Positions 41,543 through 51,152 of a DNA stretch of 64,000 bases are shown piece after piece. Positions within the stretch are counted from its first letter, which is position 1. Each line of letters starts with the position of its first letter. This stretch comes from Ptychodera flava. Its lineage: Eukaryota; Hemichordata; Enteropneusta; Ptychoderidae. The stretch covers positions 14,361,772 to 14,425,771 of the forward strand of contig NC_091944.1 of the NCBI RefSeq assembly GCF_041260155.1, read 5' to 3'. A program made the translations under genes and the position numbers. The notes below the pieces were generated by a model. That model saw only the letters and a program-made list of their open reading frames with translations. It searched no databases and was not told where the DNA came from.

Positions 41543-44500
41543 ATGGTCCTCGATCGGGAAAAAGCTATTTTACTGTTCGCGCTGTTTACAAGAATTTCAA
41601 CAATTATATTTCAGGTGAAATTTATTTGTTACACGTGCTTTTTTGTTCCAAAGCAGACCGGTCCACAGTCGCTTGTGAACCTATCACGGTTACTCTCGCG
41701 GAACCCATACACGACTACCACTGTGGGGTCCTACTAATTACGGTAACTGGTCGTTTCGGCACCAAGTCGTTTCGGCCCAAGTCGTTTCGGCCTCGCAATT
41801 TCCGGCCCAAAGTCGTTTTGGCACCACAACCCAAGACGTTTCGGCATCCCTGTTTCGATTTGTTTTCAAACTATTTAGTAATTGACTGACCGGTCATATT
41901 CGTAAGCGTGACCTTTGCGTTCTGACCAGTACTTTTCTGTGCATTTGTGTGATATTTGCCGTGCTGTTTTGGCACCGCTTTCAAACATCTGCCGTGTCGG
42001 CGGCTATTGCTATCGATAAACTTGTGTCACAGATTTGAAAATGATATGAAGTTTTTTTCTTACGGTCTCTTACTATGTTCTCACAAAGTGAAGCACGATG
42101 TAGCCTACATGAATGTTATTTGACACTACTTTTTAGTGCTTGGATGTGCAACATTACGCTCCAGCACAAGTTCCCTCACATAGCCCTGAGCAGTGCCGAA
42201 ACGTCTTGGGTCGCGGTGCCGAAACGACTTGGGGCCTGAAATCGAGAGGCCGAAACGTCTTGGGCCGAAACGACTTGGTGCCGAAACGTCTAGAAACCCT
42301 AATTACTGCCCGTCACTGCCCGTCACTGCCGTCAGGAAATTAGCCTTCCAATTACTGTAATCAGTCGACATTTCAATACCAAAGACCACTACTCTTTGTA
42401 AAAACGAACGAAATAATATTCCAAGATCCAGAAAATGTTGATTTTCGAACGAGTAGCAACGCTAATTGTGTGATCGTACATGCATCACCAAGGCATTGGC
42501 CATACATACTGCCCGTCGACGTCCGACCGCTGCCCGTCACTCCGTCGGGAAATTTACCTTTCAACGACTGTATCAGTTGATATCTCAATACCAAAGACCA
42601 CTACTCTTTGTAAAAACGAACGAAATAATATTCCAAGATCCAGAAATGTTGATTTGCGAATGAGCGGCAACGCTGATCGTAATCGATGTCCGAACACTGC
42701 CTATCATCACTGCCCGTCGAGTAGAGAACTTAGCGCTCCAATATTCACGTTAGTTCCTGAGACAGGACTCGGGCATTCGGAGTAAAACAGACTCTTATTT
42801 TGTAGCTTTCTATTATATAAGTGGTCTTTGGTATTGATATATCGACAGATTACAGTAATTGGAAGGTTAATTTCCTGACGGGCAGTGACGGGCAGTAATT
42901 AGTAGGACCGCACGACTACCACTGTGTGTGCACAGGCGCTCATGGGCTGGGTAGTCTGCTAGATCGATCGATTATCTGCTCGATCTATCGATCCCGAAGT
43001 TGATATGCCCGCCACTGCAACCTAAATACTCCCAAGATGTGAAACAGAATCACTCAAAAAAACACACAACCTGGGTTTTCAACTGGCTATGCGCTAGCAT
43101 AGCTCTGCACGGCAGGGCTGTGTGTTACCGGCGGTACACGGAGGCCGTGTAACGCCGGTAACACACAGCCCTGCCATGCAGAGCTAGCGCTGGCACAAAA
43201 CATTCAAAACTACACTCCCATATCCCTTGTTAGATCACAAATTTAACCATCTTAATCTTAATAATCACACCTATCATGGAGGTAGTAGAGATGAACCTGT
43301 TACTTGCATTTTCTTGAATAAATCGTCGTGTAACGGTTCACAAGTGACCGTGGACCGGTCGACCCACAGGCCATACAGTCGCTTGTGGTTCATTCAGGTG
43401 CAACCGACAGGAAAATTCGGTCAGTTTTACAAAATCATCACAAAACATTTCTCGAAGTGCGCTCCCACTGGCATTATAAGGAAAACACACCTTCCCACTG
43501 AATTATGGTGCCCACGTACTGCCTGCCTGTATCCATAGCCCGCCCGCTTCAAAGTCCCCACAACAGTTCAAGCTCCTCACTACCCTCTCCCAACCACTGA
43601 AAGTTCCCCATTGCCCACTAGATGTACATATTCCCACATGTACATTTCATTTATACAATTATTCATCTTCAGTATCACCCAGTGTTTGTTGGTTCAGTGC
43701 ATGGATGCAATATACATCCGTTTTCAGTGTTAAGAGCTACCGGACCGTTAACTTACCTTTTTAACCTCTGGACATTGCTCCCCTTCACATTAGGTGCTTT
43801 ATCATCCCTGAAATTCTATCAACAATGGCATTCCTTCTACCTATTTTCCAATACCCACTGCCAGAAATGTTCTCCCCAACCCACTGTAAAAACTGAAATT
43901 TCTTCCCCGCTCACTGTAAAAATTGGCTTTTTTCTCCCCACCCATTAGTTTTTAAATTTGCCCGCCCGCTGAAAATCTGTGAACAAACACGGTTTTGCCA
44001 TGAACAACTTCGTTGTCTGCAACTGTTCAACACATGGTGAGAGTCCCTGAAAAGCATTAGAAAGATAGAATATAAAGCAAATGAAGGCAACTTCATACAT
44101 CAGTTCTACCTTTTATATAAATAAAAAATGAAAGTAACTTCACACATAGGTTCTATCAGTTCTACAGTCAGACCTGACGATTTTAGCATCTGTTTTTGAT
44201 GAACAATGGCTACCATCACACTAAACATGTAGGAATACAAAACCATTTGAGTAACTGATGAAGGGACCCTACTTAGGTCCCAAAACACAGTGAGGATGAA
44301 TTTAAAACATAAAACCATTTTTCGGGGACCCAGTCACAACCAGGATCAAAACTCAATTGATTCACTGGTGTCTCGCCATGTTTCCCGTTATCATGAAATC
44401 AAATTGATCTACTCACTTAACCGTATCACTAACAAATTTAGAAAACTGATGTATTTGAAGTTTCCTTTGTTTCCCAATGATGCTTACACCAACCTTCACC

Positions 44501-47500
44501 ATGTACTGAACCACAAGTGACTGTGACACAGGTGCTCATTATGGTGACCTGGCAGCTCTCATACTCTATGAAATATATCTTCCATTCCTGATACAGTACC
44601 CCACAATCCCAAGGTATGAAATGAATGACTACAAAAACACCCCTCCTTGATTCTGCAATGAAAGCATAGATCCAAGAATAAACAACCTTATTATTTGGAG
44701 AATTGCCTTAAAAATGAAGAGTTTCTGAGAAATCATCGTGTTTGAGGAAGTTCATACTTCATAATTTTCTGTGTCTGACAGACGATTCATGCAACTCATT
44801 ATTGTAATATGAAACTTTGTTATTTGGCTCTTATTTTCTTCTTTGTTCTTTTTAATGTACTTTAATGCTAATAAAATGGAAGTACAATAATTTACTGTTG
44901 TTATAGTCATGTAGCTACACTTTGGACCTGTCATATTACAATGCCAGTTAAGTTACAGAAAATTTGGTGACAGAAATGTACATAGTTAGACAGATATGTA
45001 GATTGATTGAAAGTAATTTTTGTATGATGAGTGTAAGAAATTTTTTGTTGTCTGTTTTTTCACATGCTGTACTTTCCCTATGATTTTAGTGTTCTCCCCA
45101 GGATTTTGTGGTGGAGTGGTGGCTAATTTGCATAACAATAATGTAATTGTTATGGTAATGAGTTTCTATTGTTTACAAAAATCAAAGAGTGGCGGCCACC
45201 ACTCCATAATTTCTGTAGGGAGAACACTGGATTTACCCAAAGAAAAATACATCTAATAATAACATTATGTCTTTTGTTTGAAGAAAAAGTAACATGTCAG
45301 ATTGGCAGGGAGATTCCTATGTCACATATGTGTGCAATAATATGTTCTGGGTGTAAGTTGTATGCACATGTACATAACTGTGATTTTCTTATCAATTTTT
45401 ATTTCAATCATAGGTCTTCGCCAACAACCTTATACCTGATCACAAAGCTGATGCCTTCAGCCCTGAATGGGAAATCAGTGGAGCTGGAGACCATGCTATA
45501 GAAGTGTTGTTAGGTGGATTCCGCCATTGGGATGCGGCACATTTCTTGTACATTGCAGAACATGGCTACACCACCGAAGAGACATTTGCCTTCTTTCCCC
45601 TGTATCCTATGATGTTGTCACTCACAAAGGAACAAATGACATCACAGCAACTCCTCAGTGTCATGAGCATGCACAGCACAATCCTTTTCCTCGCTGTATT
45701 TACAAACGTCATTTTCTTTGTGATTGCTGCAGTTCTACTTTATAAACTTGGCAGTACAGTCTTGAAAGATGAGCAGCTAGCTTTCAAAGCAGCATTGCTC
45801 TTCTGCATCAACCCGGCCGGGATCTTCATGACCGCTGCCTACACAGAATCCATGTTTGCTGCAGTTAGCTTCCTTGCCATGTTCCTGTTAGAGAAGAATT
45901 ACATCTTTCCAGCAGCTGCAGTTTTTGCAGTGTCTACAGCAACAAGATCCAATGGAACAGTCTCTTGTGGATTTATATTGTATTTCCTTGCCAGATATGT
46001 AATTAGAAATCTTGTCACAGTCTATAAAGCTAAGCAACTCTCTGTCTTAATTATTTCACTCATCAGGATATTTACAAAAGGACTATTAAGTCTCGTATCA
46101 GTTTTCTTAATTTTAAGCCCATTCTTTATATTCCAGTACTATGCATACATCAAATTTTGCACTGATCAAAAGCTTTTTGGTCTGTTTGATGTGGTCAGAC
46201 CTTTGACTGAAATGAGACATGAATACATTGATTTTCAAGAAAGCGGTGACTTTGTGGATGCAACTCCATCCGCAGTCTTTGGAAAAGCCCCATGGTGCAA
46301 CAATACACCACCTCTGATCTATTCATACATCCAAGAAAAATACTGGAACGTTGGTTTGTTCCAGTACTATGAACTTAAACAGATTCCCAATTTTCTGCTG
46401 GCACTGCCGATGATCATCCTAGGTTGTGCTGCTGTATGGACATATTGCACTGCAAGGTGGAGCCATGTTAAGGTTCTTGGATTGATTCCGAGGAAAGAGA
46501 AAGAAGAAGATGCAGAAAATAATGACAGGGCTGGTTTCTATAGCGATGGAGTATTTGTTTATTTGGTCCACATGGCTTCATTGCTGTTGTTTGGAATTTT
46601 ATTCATGAATATTCAGGTTAGCTTCTTAATGAAATGACTAAAATGTACGTGATTTTCTTCTGTGTATTGATTGGGCTGCCGTAGGCCACACTAATGAAAT
46701 TAGCATAGTATTGTGTGGGAAAACTAGGCTTCCCTAGTTCTTTTAGCCTTGCATCATCACAGTGTTCGTACCTGGAAAGAAGGGGCAAGAAGATTAACCA
46801 TGATCTACTAACCATAGATCATCAGAAATTAAGAAAGTCGCAAGATTTACAATGCACATGTAGCAAACCTTTTACACAAAAATCTGGAAATATATATGAA
46901 AATATCATCATGGCTCCGATAACAAGGTTTGTTTCGCAATCACTTATTTGACTAATCCTCAGAATGACAAGTCATCGTTGATGACCCAGTCCCCGCTTGC
47001 TAATGGGTACTTTGATTACAGGTTCTGTGATAAAAATACTTTGATACAGATGGCACTCAATGGCCAAGAATGAGTTCCATGGTGATGAAAAACAAAAACC
47101 AATGTAGGCCACTATCCTAAAGGTCATTAAATGAGTCAACTGGGAATTAGTTGACAGGATGTTGCAAAACATTTTTTCATTCTATCCTAACACTAATAGA
47201 TAACCGGTACCATATTTCATAAAGTTTAATGTAGTATTTACAACACTATGAATCAACATCTGTATCAAGTTTCATCAAATTTGACGTTGTATTTGTGGAT
47301 ATATCACTCTAATTAGGAAAGTTCATTACATATGCAATTACAAATTAATTAAAATGACACTGATAAATGTCTTTTTCACTGTTAAAGCAATGTGAGCTTA
47401 ACATCTGTACAAAGTGTCATGAAATTTGATGCAGTATTTCTGACATATCAACCTAATTATGAAACTTCAATAATTGACATGATACTGCTACATGACGTGA

Positions 47501-50500
47501 AACAACTGACGAGCATGTATGAAATAGGTCAATGTCCTTGTACCAACTTTGAATGATACTGGTGGAAATACCGGTATGTCTGAGTTATGGCTCAGTACAT
47601 GAGAAAATCGTAACAAAATCGCCGCCACGCAGCGATATTTGATCTTACTGTTTAAAAAATCAACACGTATATGTATTACATAAGTCAATGTCCAGGTACA
47701 AACTTTGAATAAAATCAGTTGAGACTTGCTAGAGTTATGGCTCTTGACATGAAAAAAACCATAACAAAATTGCTACCATGTGGCCATATCAGACCATATC
47801 GAGAAACAAATCAATGTACTTATGTATACTATAAGTCAATGTCCTTGTACCAACTTTGAATAAATTTGCTTGATACATGTCTGAGTTATTGTTCAGGACA
47901 TGGAAAGTCGTAAAAAAATGGCCACAAGGCAGCCATATTGGATCGTATCACAAAACAATTCAATGTGCATAAGTATAACATAGGTCAATGTCCTTGTACC
48001 AACTTTGAATAAAATCATTGAGATATGCCTGAATTATGGCTTTGTACACGAAAAAATCATAACAAAATGGCCGCCTGGCGGCCATATTGGATCATATCAC
48101 AAAACAAATCCACATGCATATATATGACATTGGTCAATGTCCTTGTACCAACTTTGAATAAAATCTGTTGAAACATGTCTGAGTTATGGCGCTGTACATG
48201 AAAAAATCGTAATAAAATGGCCGCCTGGTGGCCATATTGGATCGTATCACAAAACAAATCGACATGCATATATATGATATAGGTCAATGTCCTTGTACCA
48301 AGTTTGAATAAAATCGGTTGAGATATGCCTGAGTTAAGGCACTGTACATGAAAAAATCAAAACAAAATGGCCGCCTGGCGGCCATATTGGATCGTATCAC
48401 AAAACAAATTGACGTGCATATCTATGACATTGGTCAATGTCCTTGTACCAACTTTGAATAAAATCGGTTGAAACATGTCTGAGTTATGGCTCCGTACATG
48501 AAAAAATTGTAATAAAATGGCCGCCTGGCGGCCATATTGGATCGTATCGCAAAATAAATCGATGTGCATCTGTAGGTCATAGTGCTATGCCTTTGTGCCA
48601 AGTTTGAACAAAATTGGTTTGGCAGTGTCTGAGAAACTGTTGATGACGGACGGACGGACGGACGGACGGACACACGGACGGGACCCAATCTATAAGTCCC
48701 CGCCGGACTTCGTCCGCGGGGACTAAAAACACATAATTAGTATTTTATGCACAAAGCAAGCCTATGAGCACACCAAGACATTTGATCATAAATAATCAGT
48801 GGTTTTTTAGCTACTATAGACTATAGTCTATAGAAGCTATTGGGATGGGTATCCGTCCGGCGTCAGTCTGTATGTATGTATGTATGTATGTATGTATGTA
48901 TGTATGTATGTATGTCCGTTTGTGAGGCGTCCGTCCACTCAAATATCTTGAGAACCGCAGTACTTACTGATTTGATATTTGTTGTGTAGATGAAAAATAT
49001 GACTTTGAGAAACTGTTTTTTTAATTTTTTGATATTGTTGAAAATAGGCAAATTAATGCCAAAAAAGGCGTTTTTGGTAAAAAATCTTCTTCTTCATAAC
49101 CACTGGTCAGACAGCTTTGTTATTTGGTATACAGGTCCTTGGGGATAACCAACTTAGATTTGTTCAAATTGTGATGAAATATGCAAATGTGTATTTTTAA
49201 GGAATTTTTTTGTCATTTTTGGTCAAAATTTGACTTACATTGTATGTAATTCTTGTACTGTGTAAACCCTATCAATTCACCCAGAAAAAAATAATTAATA
49301 TGATTTTAAATAATTGAATTAATTAGGAAATCATCAAAGCCAAAATAATTTTAGTTTAGAATTATCAGAAAGTTCAACTTTTTTTGACAGTTCATAGTGA
49401 AATGCTTACCATCTTGGAGGATTAAAACAACTTTCCTGAATCCCAACTTTGACATATTCTGAACTGTCATTTATTGTGCCCTGTATGTTATCTAAAAGAA
49501 TTGCTCATAATAGTTTGTCATGATAGGGTTGTCAAATAAATAGAGATAGAGAAAGTTCTAATTTCCACTTATGGTTGACTTGGTAAGGATAAATAAAATT
49601 ACTTTTTGAGGAAAAAAATTAGAGTGGTCAATTAAAAGATTGGTCAAAGTGATAGGGTTTTTATGGTAAAGCTGGGCTGTAAGATTGCTCATGTGCTATT
49701 TATAGCTATTATGCAATCTGTGTAAACATGCAATGAAAGTGTTACATGATGCTTTTGATGACCTTGAACTTCTTAAGTTTCAAACATTTGTCTCTTCAGT
49801 GTGCTTTCTCTGAGTACGTACAGGCTCAACTTATTCAACAGAACTTACTTGCAATGTTAATTTGAAAGTTAAAATGTGCTTGGTTAATAGGATGAAAATA
49901 CAGATAAAATAACCAGCTTAAAATTCTTTATAACCTGACAGATATGCTACTTTAATTAGAATGTAATTAACTCTCGTTTATTAGCTACTATAGACTAATA
50001 TAGTCTATAGAAGCTACTGGGATGGGTATCTGTCCGGCGTGCACTGTCAGTATGTATGTATGTATGTATGTATGTATGTATGTATGTATGTATGTATGTA
50101 TGTATGTCCGTTTGTGAGGCGTCCGTCCACTCAAATATCTTGAGAACTGCAGTACTTACTGATTTGATATTTGTTGTGTGGATAAAATATATGATTTTGA
50201 GAAACTCTTTTTATTAATTTTTGATATTGTTGAAAATATGCAAATTAGCACCAAAAAGGCGTTTTTGGTAAAAAATCTTCTTCATACCCACTGGTCAGAC
50301 AGCTTTGTTATTTGGTATACAGGTCCCTAGGGATAACCCAACTTAGATTTGTTAAAATTGTGATGAAATATGCAAATCTGTATTTTTACGGAATTTTTTT
50401 TCCATCCTGAAATGAGCTATCAAAGATATCCACCTTCTTCATCAATACAGGTGTCACAAAAAGTTATTCTCTACATAACAAAGCAGAGCTCTGTCAACTG

Positions 50501-50954
50501 TTGAGTCGCTTGTTTTTTCAAAACCGCTGGTCAGACAGCTTTAATATTTGGTTTACAGGTCCCTAGGATGACCTTAGTGAGATAATTTCATACAGTCAGG
50601 AAATACTTAATTTTGTATCCATGTCTATAGTAGCTTCAGGGACTTTGGCCCTATGTTTCTTATTCTAATTTACAGGTAATAACAAGATTTTTGGCTTCCA
50701 GCTGTCCAGTGATTTACTGGTTTGTTGCTGCCATTACAACAACAACACCAGCCAACTGTTCAGACTCGCCAGTTGAAGACCAGGATCAAAATACAGAAAA
50801 AAATTGGATTGTGATGGCTTCAGCCAATATAGTGACACACCAGATTGTGAATTGGAAAGAAAATAATGTTAAAACTAACTTGATACTTGCTTATTTCCTC
50901 ATGTATAACATACTGGGTACAGTATTACATTGTAATTTTCTACCATGGACTTGA
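41543..50954 (+). CDS. PIGV: GPI mannosyltransferase 2 (PIG-V)
   Basis: Three coding exons: 41543-41614, 45414-46616 and 50676-50954, all phase 0 with GT-AG borders, giving 517 aa (human: 493). Exon 1 codes for [20 protein letters not shown]. Exon 2 begins [17 protein letters not shown] and contains [79 protein letters not shown] and [14 protein letters not shown]. Exon 3 ends LHCNFLPWT-stop, the same end as human PIG-V. W63-D64 corresponds to the luminal Trp-Asp needed for activity in the family. It is a multi-pass ER membrane enzyme that adds the second mannose to the GPI precursor from dolichol-phosphate-mannose. Both introns (3.8 and 4.1 kb) are filled with transposons. TADA3 starts 650 bp upstream on the opposite strand. 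Confidence 0.97.
41710..42926. mobile_element. TIR element in PIGV intron 1 with 16-bp flanking direct repeats, itself carrying an inserted element
   Basis: Element 41726-42910. The left end GGTCCTACTAATTAC (then TGCCCGTCACTGCCCGTC after the insertion) matches the right end in inverse orientation (GACGGGCAGTGACGGGCAG, GTAATTAGTAGGACC). The TIR runs on through TCAATACCAAAGACCAC to about 88 bp. CACGACTACCACTGTG lies at both 41710-41725 and 42911-42926. Inside, two direct repeats of about 205 bp (starting near 42307 and 42510) share CCAAAGACCACTACTCTTTG. No coding region. Confidence 0.75.
41734..42306. mobile_element. Inner TIR element (557 bp) with 8-bp TSD CTAATTAC
   Basis: CTAATTAC lies at 41734-41741 and 42299-42306. 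The element (41742-42298) has ends GGTAACTGGTCGTTTCGG and, inverted, GGTTTCTAGACGTTTCGG, followed by inverted arrays of GTCGTTTCGGCxxxA units (three or four per end). It sits inside the left TIR of the outer element, so it is younger. An 8-bp TSD suggests a hAT-like mobiliser. Confidence 0.85.
42927..43035 (+). mobile_element. Truncated second copy of the MITE at 4194-4389
   Basis: CACAGGCGCTCATGGGCTGG, GTAGTCTGCTAGATCGATCG and CTCGATCTATCGATCCCG repeat the left arm of the MITE. The match stops after AAATACTC, so the right arm is missing. Confidence 0.75.
43091..43191. repeat. GC-rich long hairpin in PIGV intron 1
   Basis: GCGCTAGC, AGCTCTGC, GGCAGGGCTGTGTGTTACCG and TACACGG pair with the mirrored arm around a central AGG. 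The two arms are nearly complementary over about 48 bp. The core CTGTGTGTTA also occurs in the large palindrome at 56.2-56.8 kb. Confidence 0.8.
43200..45413. other. Remainder of PIGV intron 1
   Basis: Holds a C-rich degenerate array at about 43540-43975 (TCCCC and CCCACTGTAAAAA motifs). The open frame at 44290-44520 (76 aa) has no recognisable family. TTTCAATCATAG at the end is the splice acceptor. Confidence 0.5.
46988..48724. mobile_element. Pearl/Helentron-like non-autonomous element in PIGV intron 2
   Basis: Eight tandem units of 142-156 bp start at 47528, 47684, 47835, 47984, 48133, 48283, 48433 and 48575 (each with GTCAATGTCCTTGTACCAAC or a close variant and AAAATGGCCGCCTGGCGGCC). Before them are two diverged ~146-bp units (about 47255 and 47400). 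After them come a GGAC tetranucleotide run (about 48643-48673) and a hairpin of two 13-14 bp arms around TTC (48695-48724). AGTCCCCGC of the hairpin recurs at 46988-46996, which may mark the left end. Central ~150-bp tandem repeats, an ACGG-type microsatellite and a 3' hairpin are the layout of pearl and DINE-1/Helentron elements. Confidence 0.65.
48695..48724. repeat. 3'-terminal hairpin of the pearl/Helentron-like element
   Basis: AGTCCCCGCCGGAC, loop TTC, GTCCGCGGGGACT: a perfect stem but for one bulged base. It is directly followed by an A run. Confidence 0.85.
48808..49981. mobile_element. Repeat element R2, copy 1 (TAGCTACTATAG start)
   Basis: Begins TAGCTACTATAGACTATAG, then GGATGGGTATCCGTCCGGCG, a TATG tetranucleotide run (48873-48914), GAGGCGTCCGTCCACTCAAA and GGTCAGACAGCTTTGTTATT. 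About 400 bp are nearly identical to copy 2, which follows directly. The right part (49215-49980) is AT-rich with no match in copy 2. Confidence 0.65.
49982..50653. mobile_element. Repeat element R2, copy 2
   Basis: Starts like copy 1, with a longer TATG array (50050-50107) and the same GGTCAGACAGCTTT motif twice. It ends CTATAGTAGCTTCAGGGAC with a short GGG/CCC hairpin just before the splice acceptor of PIGV exon 3. TAGCTACTATAG at the start and CTATAGTAGCT at the end form short terminal inverted repeats. Confidence 0.65.
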
Positions 50955-51146
50955 CACTGAGTTCATATAATCAGGTAACCACATTTTACAGACAGTCCAT
51001 GTTAAAAAGAAGTGTATTTTCCTTTAAAATCTTGTAATACTACATGATCGTTTTGAGTAGAGTACTTTATGTCATAGATGTTCGTCATTCAGCTTTTGGT
51101 TTATTTTCTTAATTATAAGACTTCAGCACTGAAAGGTAAAAATTTT

Positions 51147-51152
51147 AATAAA
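51147..51152 (+). promoter_or_regulatory. Poly(A) signal AATAAA of PIGV
   Basis: AATAAA lies 193 bp past the PIGV stop codon. Confidence 0.75.

Noticed and set aside
44290-44520. 76-aa open frame in PIGV intron 1
   Set aside because: No recognisable family and no flanking splice sites in the PIGV frame.
48434-48688. Repeated open frames across 48057-48688
   Set aside because: They follow the ~150-bp tandem repeat period and are translations of the array, not a repeat protein.
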